Part shown: positions 42,560 through 51,261 of the stretch, piece by piece
Layout of the letters: each line of letters begins with the position of its first letter
How positions within the stretch are numbered: position 1 is the stretch's first letter
NCBI RefSeq assembly: GCF_022430545.2
Contig: NZ_CP092488.2
Coordinates: 1,178,001 to 1,242,000 of the forward strand
Source of the DNA: Mycobacterium paraterrae
Lineage (GTDB): Bacteria; Actinomycetota; Actinomycetes; Mycobacteriales; Mycobacteriaceae
Direction: 5' to 3'
Length of the DNA stretch: 64,000 nucleotides
The notes under the pieces: generated by a model
Told to the model about the DNA's origin: nothing
Databases searched by the model: none
Seen by the model: only the letters and a program-made list of their open reading frames with translations
Position numbers and translations under genes: made by a program

Positions 42560-43692
42560 TGGATCTGCAATTCGATGACGAGACGCTGGAGTTCCAGCGC
42601 GAGGTGCGCGAGTTTCTCGCGTCGCACCGGGATGCGTTTCCCACGCGCTCCTATGACACGGCTGAAGGTTTCGACCAGCATCGCCGTTGGGACAAGGTAC
42701 TTTTCGATGCCGGACTGTCGGTCATCACCTGGCCCGAAAAGTACGGCGGCCGCGATGCCAGCCTGCTGCAGTGGGTGGTCTACGAGGAGGAATACTTCCG
42801 CGCCGGGGCGCCCGGACGGGCCAGCGCCAACGGCACGTCGATGCTGGCTCCGACGCTGTTTTCGCATGGCACCGACGAGCAGCTCGACCGGATCCTGCCG
42901 AAGATGGCCAGCGGCGAGGAGATCTGGGCGCAGGCCTGGTCGGAGCCGGAGTCCGGTAGCGACCTCGCTTCGCTGCGCTCGACGGCGAGCCGCACCGACG
43001 GTGGCTGGCTGCTCAACGGCCAGAAGATCTGGAGTTCGCGAGCGCCGTTCGGCGACAGGGCGTTTGGACTTTTCCGTTCCGACGCCGAGGCGCAGCGGCA
43101 CAGCGGCCTGACCTACTTCATGTTCGACTTGCAGGCCGACGGCATCACGGTCCGTCCGATCGCCCAACTCGGTGGCGATACCGGGTTCGGGGAGATCTTC
43201 CTCGACGACGTGTTCGTGCCGGACAACGACGTGATCGGTGCGGTCAACGACGGCTGGCGAGCCGCGATGAGCACCTCAAGCAACGAGCGCGGCATGTCGC
43301 TGCGCAGCCCCGCGCGGTTCCTGGCCTCCGCCGAACGGCTCGCCCAGGCATGGAAAGAAAGCGGCGACAACGCGTTCGGAGACCAGGTCGCGGACTCCTG
43401 GATCAAGGCGCAGGCCTATCGCCTGCACACCTTCGGCACGGTCACCCGGCTGGCCGGCGGCGGCGAACTGGGCGCCGAGTCGTCGGTGACAAAGGTCTTC
43501 TGGTCAGATCTCGACGTGGCGATCCATCAGACCGCGTTGGAGATCCGCGGCGCGGACGGCGAGCTGGCCGACGGCTGGACCGACGGTCTGCTGTTCGCGC
43601 TCGGCGGCCCGATCTACGCCGGCACCAACGAGATTCAGCGCAATATCATCGCCGAGCGGCTGCTGGGCTTGCCCCGAGAGAAGTCGAAATGA
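42559..43692 (+). CDS. fadE31: Acyl-CoA dehydrogenase FadE31
   Basis: A 377-residue acyl-CoA dehydrogenase, orthologous to Rv3562. Motifs are WSEPESGSDLASLRSTASR near 131-149, GWLLNGQKIWSSRAPFGDRA near 153-172 and the C-terminal YAGTNEIQRNIIAERLLGLP. It is translationally coupled to fadD3 and fadE32. Such mycobacterial dehydrogenases usually work as heteromers, and FadE32 or FadE33 is the likely partner. Confidence 0.94.
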   Translation: MDLQFDDETLEFQREVREFLASHRDAFPTRSYDTAEGFDQHRRWDKVLFDAGLSVITWPEKYGGRDASLLQWVVYEEEYFRAGAPGRASANGTSMLAPTLFSHGTDEQLDRILPKMASGEEIWAQAWSEPESGSDLASLRSTASRTDGGWLLNGQKIWSSRAPFGDRAFGLFRSDAEAQRHSGLTYFMFDLQADGITVRPIAQLGGDTGFGEIFLDDVFVPDNDVIGAVNDGWRAAMSTSSNERGMSLRSPARFLASAERLAQAWKESGDNAFGDQVADSWIKAQAYRLHTFGTVTRLAGGGELGAESSVTKVFWSDLDVAIHQTALEIRGADGELADGWTDGLLFALGGPIYAGTNEIQRNIIAERLLGLPREKSK

Positions 43693-44645
43693 AATTTGAG
43701 CTCGACGAACAGCAGCGTGACTTCGCCGCCAGCATCGACGCGGCACTGGCGGCGGCGGATGTTCCGCACGCGGTCCGCGCTTGGGCCGACGGTGACACCG
43801 CGCCCGGCCGCAAAGTCTGGGCGCGTCTAGCCGACCTCGGCGTCACCGCGCTGGCGGTGCCGGAACGCTTCGACGGCATCGAGGCACACCCCGTCGACCT
43901 GGTCTTGGCGCTGGAACGACTCGGGCGCTGGGGGGTGCCTGGCCCGGTGACTGAATCCATCGCGGTGGCACCGGTTTTGCTGGTCGATGACGAACGCTGC
44001 GCCGCACTGGCATCCGGGGAATTGATCGCGACCGTCGCGCTCCCGCCACGTGCGCCGCGTGCCGTCGACGCCGACAGTGCGGGCCTGACATTGCTGGCCG
44101 ACCTGGACGGGACGGTCAGCGAAGCCAACGCCGGTGCGCAGCACGAATCGGTGGACCCCAGCCGAAAGCTGTTCGACGTCGACCCCACCGGAGCTCAATG
44201 GCGGGCGGATGTGCAGCGAGCCTTTGAATTCGGCGCGCTCGCTACCGCCGCCCAGCTAGTGGGCGCCGGGCAGGCGTTGTTGGAGGCCGCAGTGGACTAC
44301 GCGAAGCAGCGCACCCAGTTCGGCCGGGCGATCGGGTCGTATCAGGCGATCAAACACAAGCTGGCCGACGTGCACATCGCGCTCGAATTAGCTCGTCCGC
44401 TGGTATACGGTGCGGCGCTGTCGCTGGCCGATTCGTCGCACGACACCGCGCGAGATGTCAGCGCCGCCAAGGCTTCCGCCTCGGATGCCGCGCTGCTGGC
44501 CGCGCGCTCGGCATTGCAGACCCACGGCGCGATCGGTTTCACCGCCGAGCACGATCTGTCGCTGTGGCTGCTGCGGGTCCAGGCGCTTCGGCCGGCGTGG
44601 GGTGACCCGGCGGCCCATCGGCGACGGGTTCTGGAGGCACTGTGA
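43689..44645 (+). CDS. fadE32: Acyl-CoA dehydrogenase FadE32
   Basis: A 318-residue short acyl-CoA dehydrogenase, orthologous to Rv3563. It starts MKFELDEQQRDFAASIDAAL at 43689, overlapping the fadE31 stop. The C-terminal helical domain shows YAKQRTQFGRAIGSYQAIKH near 218-237 and THGAIGFTAEHDLSLWLLR near 278-296. The middle domain is shortened and lacks the SEPGAGSD-type FAD motif, as in the smaller subunits of alpha2beta2 acyl-CoA dehydrogenases. Confidence 0.93.
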   Translation: MKFELDEQQRDFAASIDAALAAADVPHAVRAWADGDTAPGRKVWARLADLGVTALAVPERFDGIEAHPVDLVLALERLGRWGVPGPVTESIAVAPVLLVDDERCAALASGELIATVALPPRAPRAVDADSAGLTLLADLDGTVSEANAGAQHESVDPSRKLFDVDPTGAQWRADVQRAFEFGALATAAQLVGAGQALLEAAVDYAKQRTQFGRAIGSYQAIKHKLADVHIALELARPLVYGAALSLADSSHDTARDVSAAKASASDAALLAARSALQTHGAIGFTAEHDLSLWLLRVQALRPAWGDPAAHRRRVLEAL

Positions 44646-45586
44646 GTTCGGACGAACGGGAACTGCTGCGCGACACCGTCGCGGCGCTGGTGACCAAGCA
44701 TGCCTCCCCTGGTGCCGTCCGCGAGGCCATGGAATCCGAACGCGGCTACGACGATGCGCTGTGGCGGCTGCTGTGCGAGCAGGTCGGCGCGGCCGCGCTC
44801 GTCGTACCCGAGGAGTTCGGCGGCGCCGGGGGAACTCTTGGTGACGCGGCCGTCGTCGTCGAGGAACTCGGCCGGAATCTGGTGCCCAGCCCGTTGCTCG
44901 GTACCACGTTGGCCGAGCTCGCTCTGCTGGCCGCCGGCGCGCCCGACGAAGAGACGCTTGGGTCGCTGGCCGAGGGCGCCGCGATCGGTGCGGTGGTGTT
45001 CGACCGGGACTATGTGGTCAACGGCGACGTCGCCGACGTCGTGGTCGAGGCGCGCGACGGGACGCTCGACCGGTGGACGGAATTCGACGTCGAGATCATC
45101 ACCCCGATGGATCCGACCCGTCGGCTGGCACGCCTAACCGCGAAGAGCACGGCGCCGCTCGGGGCAGATCCGGGCCTGGCCGACAGCGCCGCGATCCTGC
45201 TGGCCGCCGAGCAGATCGGTGCGGCCGCTCGCTGCCTGGAACTGACGGTCGACTACACCAAGGAGCGGCAGCAGTTCGGCCGGGCGATCGGCAGCTTTCA
45301 AGCGCTCAAGCACCGGATGGCGGACCTCTATGTCTTGGTACAGTCGGCCCGCGCGGTGGTGAAGGAGGCCGCCGACGACCCGTCGCCGACCACCGCTTCG
45401 CTGGCGCGGGTCGCGGCCAGCGAGGCATTCAGCACCGTGGCCGCTGAGGGCATCCAGTTGCACGGCGGGATCGCGATCACCTGGGAACACGACATGCAGC
45501 TGTACTTCAAACGCGCACATGGTAGTTCGCAGCTGCTGGGTCCGCCGAGCGATCACCTGCGCCGGCTCGAATCCGAAGTGTTCTAG
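44642..45586 (+). CDS. fadE33: Acyl-CoA dehydrogenase FadE33
   Basis: A 314-residue short acyl-CoA dehydrogenase, orthologous to Rv3564. It starts with GTG overlapping the fadE32 TGA. Landmarks are VVPEEFGGAGGTLGDAAVVV near 57-76, YTKERQQFGRAIGSFQALKH near 205-224 and LHGGIAITWEHDMQLYFKRA near 276-295. Like FadE32 it has a reduced middle domain. It is the last gene of the fadD3 operon and is followed by a MIRU-like spacer. Confidence 0.93.
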   Translation: MSSDERELLRDTVAALVTKHASPGAVREAMESERGYDDALWRLLCEQVGAAALVVPEEFGGAGGTLGDAAVVVEELGRNLVPSPLLGTTLAELALLAAGAPDEETLGSLAEGAAIGAVVFDRDYVVNGDVADVVVEARDGTLDRWTEFDVEIITPMDPTRRLARLTAKSTAPLGADPGLADSAAILLAAEQIGAAARCLELTVDYTKERQQFGRAIGSFQALKHRMADLYVLVQSARAVVKEAADDPSPTTASLARVAASEAFSTVAAEGIQLHGGIAITWEHDMQLYFKRAHGSSQLLGPPSDHLRRLESEVF

Positions 45587-45590
45587 CGTC

Positions 45591-45665
45591 CGGCGACGAT
45601 GCAGAGGGCGGAGCCTCCCAGCCGCGAAGCGGCGAGGAGGAGGCGCAGCCCGATGAGGAGGAACC
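45591..45665 (+). repeat. MIRU-like interspersed repeat after fadE33
   Basis: GGCGACGATGCAGAGGGCGG begins the element and GATGAGGAGGAACCGGCC ends it; in between an extra block with GCCGCGAAGCGGC hairpin potential is inserted compared with the copy at 7513-7561. It lies between the fadE33 stop and the aspB-like promoter. Confidence 0.6.
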
Positions 45666-45674
45666 GGCCTGCTT

Positions 45675-45680
45675 TAACGT
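45675..45680 (+). promoter_or_regulatory. Leaderless -10 box of the aminotransferase gene
   Basis: TAACGT stands 7 nt upstream of the ATG at 45688, without a Shine-Dalgarno in the gap. It implies that the aminotransferase has its own promoter rather than depending on the fadD3 operon. Confidence 0.55.
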
Positions 45681-45687
45681 TATCGGT

Positions 45688-46848
45688 ATGACCGATGGGG
45701 TCGCGTTGCGCGCCGGGGTGCCGCCGTTCTACGTGATGGACGTGTGGCTGGCCGCTGCCGACCGGCAGCGCAGCCACGGCGATCTGGTGAACTTGTCGGC
45801 GGGTCAGCCGAGCGCCGGCGCGCCGGAGCCGGTGCGCGCCGCTGCTGTCGACGCACTGAACCGCAACCAGCTCGGTTACACCGTCGCTCTCGGTATCCCG
45901 GAGCTGCGGGCGGAGATCGCGGCGGCGTATCTGGACAGGTACGGCCTACAGGTCGGCGCCGACGACGTGGTGATCACGACGGGATCGTCCGGCGGGTTCC
46001 TGCTGGCCTTCCTGTCGTGTTTCGATGTCGGCGATCGAGTGGCGGTCAGCAGCCCGGGCTATCCCTGCTATCGAAACATCCTGTCGGCCTTGGGGTGCGA
46101 GGTCGTGGTGATCGAATGCGGTCCCGAGACTCGTTTCCAACCGACCGCCGCCATGCTCGCCGATCTCGACGTCAAGGGTGTCGTGGTGGCCAGCCCGGCC
46201 AACCCGACCGGCACGGTGATCCCTCCCGAGGAGCTCGCGGCGATCGCGGCCTGGTGCGACGAGTCCGGTGTGCGGTTGATCAGTGACGAGGTCTACCACG
46301 GATTGGTCTACGAGGGCGCCCCGCAGACCAGCTGCGCGTGGGCGACATCGCGAAATGCGTTCGTGGTCAACAGTTTCTCGAAATACTTCGCGATGACGGG
46401 GTGGCGGCTCGGCTGGCTGCTGGTACCTGCCGAACTGCGTCGTGCGGTGGACCGCCTGACCGGAAACTTCACCATCTGCCCGCCCGTGCTGTCACAGCAC
46501 GCCGCCGTCAAAGCGTTCACTCCGGAGTCGATCCGAGAAGCCGACGGGCACCTGCGCCAGTATTCGGCCAATCGCGGGATGTTGCTCGACGGCCTGCGGC
46601 AGATCGGTATCGATCGCCTCGCGCCAACCGACGGTGCGTTCTACGTCTACGCCGAAGTCTCCGATTTCACCGACGACTCTTTCGGGTTCTGCTCGAAGTT
46701 GTTGGCCGACACGGGCGTAGCGATCGCGCCCGGGATCGACTTCGATCCACAGCGGGGAAGTTCCTACGTCCGGCTGTCCTTCGCCGGGCCGATTGGCGAC
46801 ATCGAGGAAGCGCTACGCCGAATTGGTGCCTGGCTACCTCGCCGCTAA
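45688..46848 (+). CDS. aspB: Class I/II pyridoxal-phosphate aminotransferase (Rv3565, AspB-like)
   Basis: A 386-residue fold-type I aminotransferase. The cofactor-binding features are TTGSSGGFLLAFLSCFDVGD near 94-113, ASPANPTGTVIPPEEL near 170-185, DEVYHGL near 201-207, and the Schiff-base Lys in NSFSKYFAMTGWRLGW near 228-243. The C-terminal Arg is in YVRLSFAG. The amino donor is not predictable; aspB is the name used for Rv3565. It converges on nat with a 15-bp overlap. Confidence 0.92.
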   Translation: MTDGVALRAGVPPFYVMDVWLAAADRQRSHGDLVNLSAGQPSAGAPEPVRAAAVDALNRNQLGYTVALGIPELRAEIAAAYLDRYGLQVGADDVVITTGSSGGFLLAFLSCFDVGDRVAVSSPGYPCYRNILSALGCEVVVIECGPETRFQPTAAMLADLDVKGVVVASPANPTGTVIPPEELAAIAAWCDESGVRLISDEVYHGLVYEGAPQTSCAWATSRNAFVVNSFSKYFAMTGWRLGWLLVPAELRRAVDRLTGNFTICPPVLSQHAAVKAFTPESIREADGHLRQYSANRGMLLDGLRQIGIDRLAPTDGAFYVYAEVSDFTDDSFGFCSKLLADTGVAIAPGIDFDPQRGSSYVRLSFAGPIGDIEEALRRIGAWLPRR

Positions 46849-47664
46849 TTCGGTGATGCGGGCTTCGAGTACCGCGCGATCGCCGGTGTCCGCCACGTTG
46901 ATGCCGAAGCGGTCGCGCAAGGCGTCGACCGCCGCCGCGGCGTTGGGCAAGTCGATCTTCTCCGTGCCGCTTCTGCCGTGCACGGCGATCTGAGCGGCCG
47001 ACAGGTTGACGCGTCCATCGGTGGTGACCAGTGAGGCCATCACGTTGGTGACGAAATGCGAATCGGGATGGGTCGACACGTACCAACTGCCCACCAGCAG
47101 ATCGATCGGAGGTGCTGTCCTGGTGGCAAATTCGTACAGCGACTGCCATTCACCGCGGATCTCGGCCTGCAGCACGAGGGTGTCGCCGCGACTCTGCAGC
47201 CGGTAGGGCTCGTGGGTGGTCTGCTGGATGGTGCCGGTCTCCAGCCGAAGCGGTGACGTCGGCGTCTGGCCGCCGAACCCGACGTCGACCAGGAACAGCT
47301 GGGGTGCACCGGGCGGGGCCACCCCGAGCAGAGTGTGGGTCTGCGGCGGCACCGGAGAACCGGACTCCTGCATCCACACCACCCGCGCGGCGAAACGGCG
47401 CACCCCGTAACCCAACTCCTGCAGGACGTAACCCATCAGGCCGTTTTGTTCATAGCAGTAACCGCCGCGGCGGCGGCGCACCAGCTTGTCGACCAACGCC
47501 TCGGGGCCCAGATCGTCGACCGGCACACCCAGCAGCGGATCGAGGTTTTCGAACGCGATGGCGCCGGTGTGCGCCGTGATCAAGTCCTGCAGGACGTCAA
47601 TGGTCGGGGCGGCCGTGCCGAAGTAGCCGATCCGTTCGAAGTATTCGGCCAGATCCAGCGTCAT
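46834..47664 (-). CDS. nat: Arylamine N-acetyltransferase
   Basis: A 276-residue acetyltransferase that transfers acetyl or propionyl groups from CoA to arylamines. In M. tuberculosis nat is the last gene of the hsaA-hsaD-hsaC-hsaB-nat operon, and propionyl-CoA from cholesterol is a suggested donor. The triad is Cys70 (RRGGYCYEQNG), His110 (PPQTHTLLGV) and Asp127 (LVDVGFGG). Here it is separated from hsaB by about 5.3 kb of inserted genes and follows the methyltransferase gene by 29 bp. Confidence 0.96.
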   Translation of the reverse strand: MTLDLAEYFERIGYFGTAAPTIDVLQDLITAHTGAIAFENLDPLLGVPVDDLGPEALVDKLVRRRRGGYCYEQNGLMGYVLQELGYGVRRFAARVVWMQESGSPVPPQTHTLLGVAPPGAPQLFLVDVGFGGQTPTSPLRLETGTIQQTTHEPYRLQSRGDTLVLQAEIRGEWQSLYEFATRTAPPIDLLVGSWYVSTHPDSHFVTNVMASLVTTDGRVNLSAAQIAVHGRSGTEKIDLPNAAAAVDALRDRFGINVADTGDRAVLEARITELAAR

Positions 47665-47693
47665 GGGGCCATTGTGGACCAATGGCCGCACGG

Positions 47694-48779
47694 TCACGCG
47701 ACGCGGGCCTCGACAAGGCTCAACGGTGAGGCGGTGGGCACCAGACGGATCATCTCGAAACCCGCCTGGCTGAGCAGCTTTCGGTATTCGGTGGCCGTGC
47801 GTTCGCGAGCCGCCAGGTTCAGCAGCATCTCCAAGTCGGCCCATTTGCCGGGGAAGTCACGATCGTGGTCGGGAATCACCAATTCCACCAGCAGGACGGT
47901 TGTCTGAGGGCCGGCGACTGCCCGAACGTTGCGCAAAATCTGCACCGCTTTGTCGTCGGGCCAGTCGTGCATGATGTTCTTTAGCACGTAGGCGTCGCCG
48001 CCAGCCGGGATCCCTTCGAAGAAGGATCCTTGTTCGATCCGAATTCGGTCGGCCAATCTGGTGTAGCACAGAATCTTCGAGACGGTGGCTACGACCGTCG
48101 GTAGGTCGTAGAGGACGCCGTGGATCCCCGGCGTCGCGGCCAAGATGTTGGCCAGCAGCAGGCCGTGCCCTCCGCCGACGTCGACAACCGTTGCGTACGA
48201 GCTGAAGTCGTAGGCGGCCACCACCGCCGCGTCGGTCAGCGCGGAGATACTGGACATCGTCTGGTTGAAGAGTTCGGCGTGCCGCAGGTCCTCGGCGAAA
48301 TAGTCGAAGCTTCCCTTTCCGTGTAACGCGGGAACGACGGAGCGGCCGGTTCGGATGGCCTCGATGAGCATGGTCCAACGCTCGCGTTGCTCGCGGGAGC
48401 CGTAGAATTCGGCAGCCGGTTTCATCGATACCTGGGCGTCCGAACATAGCGTCCGGGCAAGCGAATTGAGCTCGTAGCGCCCGTCTTGGCGTCGATGGAA
48501 TACCCCGCGGCCGATCAGCGCCCGCAGCAGTCGGCTCAACGCGTCGGCGTCCGCGCCCACCCGGGGGGCCAACTCTTCGATGGTCAGCGGTCCGGCGGCC
48601 AGTGCGTCCGCGACACCGAGTTCCGCGGCGACCGTGATTGCCTGCGACAGCCACGTGGCGACGATCATCTCCATCATCGCCGCGGGCGCGGGCAGCAAGC
48701 GTTGATTGATTCGATACAGATGATGGCGGATACGCTCGACGAGCCGCGCGGCGGCCACCGGCGGCACCCGCGCCGTCAC
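47694..48779 (-). CDS. SAM-dependent O-methyltransferase (acetylserotonin/hydroxyneurosporene type)
   Basis: A 361-residue class I methyltransferase of the plant/actinobacterial small-molecule O-methyltransferase family. The N-terminal dimerisation domain has TWLSQAITVAAELGVADAL near 41-59, the SAM motif is VVDVGGGHGLLLANILA near 197-213, and the catalytic-loop segment is LKNIMHDWPDDKAVQILRNV near 265-284. The GTG at 48779 overlaps the TGA of the monooxygenase gene (GTGA); a longer reading from 48836 would overlap it by 60 bp. The substrate is probably a hydroxylated aromatic or polyketide-like compound made with the adjacent monooxygenase. Confidence 0.87.
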   Translation of the reverse strand: MTARVPPVAAARLVERIRHHLYRINQRLLPAPAAMMEMIVATWLSQAITVAAELGVADALAAGPLTIEELAPRVGADADALSRLLRALIGRGVFHRRQDGRYELNSLARTLCSDAQVSMKPAAEFYGSREQRERWTMLIEAIRTGRSVVPALHGKGSFDYFAEDLRHAELFNQTMSSISALTDAAVVAAYDFSSYATVVDVGGGHGLLLANILAATPGIHGVLYDLPTVVATVSKILCYTRLADRIRIEQGSFFEGIPAGGDAYVLKNIMHDWPDDKAVQILRNVRAVAGPQTTVLLVELVIPDHDRDFPGKWADLEMLLNLAARERTATEYRKLLSQAGFEMIRLVPTASPLSLVEARVA

Positions 48780-49939
48780 CGTACCTCCATCGGTGCCGTG
48801 ACCATCTGCGGCGCGATACCGCGGTGACTGGTCCAACCGAGGAAACGGGTCAGCGCCCAGGTCACCGCACGGTCCGGAACCAGCGACACGGGTCGCAGCG
48901 CAGCCTCGCTACGCGATACCTGTTGGGTGGTCACCCACGACACCGCCTTCACCCGGCGGCGGCGGGTGTTTTCATACCGACGCAGGGCGCTGACGACGTC
49001 AGTCGATTCCGATAACGCCCTGCGCAGCACCATGGCGTCCAGCAGCGCCTGGTTGGTGCCCTGCGCCAGCGTGGGCGGCATCGTGTGCGCGGCGTCCCCG
49101 AGCAACGTCACCCTGCCGATGCCGGCGTCGGGAACCGGATGACGGAAGTGCGGAAACGGTGACGCAGCCAGATCCTCATCGGTCAACCTCGCGAGCACCT
49201 CGTCGACCAGATCGGACCATCCGGCGAAGTGCCGACGAATCATGGCGATCGGCCGCGGTGGCCTGGAAAACCCTGGCGCCCAGGGCAAGTCGAACCACCA
49301 CTGCATCTGGGTTTCACCAGCCGGCCAGAGGCCGAGGTTTCCATGCGCACCGATCATCATCCGCGCGACGTGAGGTTCGGCGATGCGGGGCAGCGTGATC
49401 AGCCCCTGCCAACTGCACCAGCCCGTCGGCCTGGCGGGCGGCGCACCGACGGTTTCGCGGACGAGGGAGTGCAGGCCGTCCGCGCCGATGAGCACGTCGC
49501 CGCTGACCGTGCTGCCGTCTTGGAGATCGACGCGCACCTCGTCGCCGGCGTGGCTGACCGCGATGGCGCGGGACCGGCATCGGACGCGACCGACAGGAAA
49601 GCCGGTGAGCAACCGTTCCAGCAGGATTCGGCGCGGAACCATGCGGATCGGCGCCCCGAGCCGACTCACCATGGTGTCTAGATCAACGGTGGCCAGCGGG
49701 CGCCCCGACGCCGTCGTCACGCGTACCGCAGAGAGCGGTTGGCCCGCACCTACCATGTCGACACCCAACTGGTCGAGGACCGTCGCGCCATTGGACCAGA
49801 TGGTGACCGCGCCGCCACCTGCGGTGATGTCCGGCCGCTGGTCGAAGATCGTGACCTCGTGTCCGTCGCGCAGCAAAGCGCGCGCGGTGGCGATGCCGCT
49901 CACGCCCGCACCGACGACAAGGATTCGCAGCGGACCCAT
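48776..49939 (-). CDS. FAD-dependent monooxygenase (PHBH-like)
   Basis: A 387-residue class A flavoprotein monooxygenase. The Rossmann motif is ILVVGAGVSGIATARALLRD near 5-24, the DG motif is VLIGADGLHSLVRETVG near 152-168, and the GD motif is VTLLGDAAHTMPPTLAQGTN near 274-293. It starts with ATG at 49939 and is translationally coupled to the methyltransferase, so hydroxylation followed by O-methylation of the same substrate is the simplest reading. It is not part of the H37Rv gene order between hsaB and nat. Confidence 0.9.
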   Translation of the reverse strand: MGPLRILVVGAGVSGIATARALLRDGHEVTIFDQRPDITAGGGAVTIWSNGATVLDQLGVDMVGAGQPLSAVRVTTASGRPLATVDLDTMVSRLGAPIRMVPRRILLERLLTGFPVGRVRCRSRAIAVSHAGDEVRVDLQDGSTVSGDVLIGADGLHSLVRETVGAPPARPTGWCSWQGLITLPRIAEPHVARMMIGAHGNLGLWPAGETQMQWWFDLPWAPGFSRPPRPIAMIRRHFAGWSDLVDEVLARLTDEDLAASPFPHFRHPVPDAGIGRVTLLGDAAHTMPPTLAQGTNQALLDAMVLRRALSESTDVVSALRRYENTRRRRVKAVSWVTTQQVSRSEAALRPVSLVPDRAVTWALTRFLGWTSHRGIAPQMVTAPMEVR

Positions 49940-49992
49940 GACTGCTAACACGTGGCGGCCGGGCGAAAAGTTCAGCGGGTTAGCATCCGCAG

Positions 49993-51261
49993 ATGGGTCT
50001 GCAGATTTCCGAGCACGAGCGCATCGCGCTGGCCGACCTCGCCCGGTTCCCGCTGATGGCCGCACTTACTGGCCGCAGGTCGCGCCGATTCCCGGTCGGC
50101 GGACGGATACCCGACGGCGCGCTCGCATATACCAGTCGACGGGCCGTTCAGCCGTTGTCGGAAGTCGAACGGGCTCTGCTGATTTCGGTGACTGGCGGGG
50201 TGACGGGATGGAATTTCGGGATCACGCATCATCCGGGTTACGCGCCCTCGTTCCCCAATTACTCCGGAAGCGCGACGGGCCGGACCTTTCCCTCGGCGGC
50301 CGGATTCCACACCAGTCAACTGTTCTTCACCGACGACACCGGCACCTACCTGCTGCCCAGCCGCGACGAGAAGCCGCAGGAGTTCGACACCATCGAAGCG
50401 TGGATCAGCCACACCGCGGATTCCTATGTGCGGATCTCGGACACCCGTCTCGAGTTGCCCCGCGAGGAGCCGTACATGGAGGGCCACAACATTTGGATCG
50501 GCAATCATCCGGGCAGCCTGTTGGCCTTCCCGGCGGCGGATCTCGCCGAGCACCTGATGGAAAACCTGTGGTTCTTCGCGGCCAACGGATACCCCGTCAC
50601 CGACGACATCAACGGCCGCAAAATCCCCGGTCTGGAACGGTTTTCGTCGCTGTCTCATGCTGACGACCCGCTGCCGCTGTCGTTCGTCGAGCAGTACACG
50701 ATCACCGAGGCCAGCGCCGAGCTCGCGATAGCCACCAACAACGGGGTGCTTGCGCTGCAGGCGATGGGTCTTGGCGGCTGGACTTACGACGGCCTGGACC
50801 GGCTGTCGGTGCTGGGCGGCTCCGGCGATCCGCGCGCACCGGGCCTGGGTTTCGTCGCCGATTCGGACGACCGCTGGCCGTTTCCCAACGCTACCGGGCT
50901 GCCCGGATATTTCGAGACGCTCAGCCCGCCGCACGTGCCGTCGATCGCTGCCGGGGTGGAGAAGCTGGTCGCCCGAAAGTTCGCCCCCGGCGGGCCATTT
51001 CACCCCGAAACCCCGGGGCCGTGGTCCGACTCGGTCAAGGTGCGCGGCTCGGCGCTGCCGCCGGACGGCATCCAGGAGATGGTGACCGTCGAGGCGTCGT
51101 ACATCTACGACACGTTCGGCAAGCTGCCCGGCACCATGCCCACCGTGCACGTTCTGATGTATCTGCAGGCGCAGCACCTCGACACCGACTTCTACGACGA
51201 ATTATTCGGCCCGGGCGCCTATTTGCCTACGCACGCCGAACATCACCACCGGTGGCACTGA
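49993..51261 (+). CDS. Uncharacterised protein, distantly nitroreductase-like
   Basis: A 422-residue protein I do not recognise. The N-terminal segment with ALTGRRSRRFPVGG near 23-36 and QPLSEVERALLISVTGGVTG near 54-73 recalls the start of nitroreductase/SagB-type folds (an Arg-Ser-Arg-Arg phosphate-binding stretch followed by LSxxExxLL), but the rest does not clearly follow. There is no signal peptide or membrane segment. The C-terminus ends in PTHAEHHHRWH, a His-rich tail. It diverges from the monooxygenase (53 bp spacer) and overlaps the glutamate-synthase-like gene by 35 bp. Confidence 0.8.
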   Translation: MGLQISEHERIALADLARFPLMAALTGRRSRRFPVGGRIPDGALAYTSRRAVQPLSEVERALLISVTGGVTGWNFGITHHPGYAPSFPNYSGSATGRTFPSAAGFHTSQLFFTDDTGTYLLPSRDEKPQEFDTIEAWISHTADSYVRISDTRLELPREEPYMEGHNIWIGNHPGSLLAFPAADLAEHLMENLWFFAANGYPVTDDINGRKIPGLERFSSLSHADDPLPLSFVEQYTITEASAELAIATNNGVLALQAMGLGGWTYDGLDRLSVLGGSGDPRAPGLGFVADSDDRWPFPNATGLPGYFETLSPPHVPSIAAGVEKLVARKFAPGGPFHPETPGPWSDSVKVRGSALPPDGIQEMVTVEASYIYDTFGKLPGTMPTVHVLMYLQAQHLDTDFYDELFGPGAYLPTHAEHHHRWH

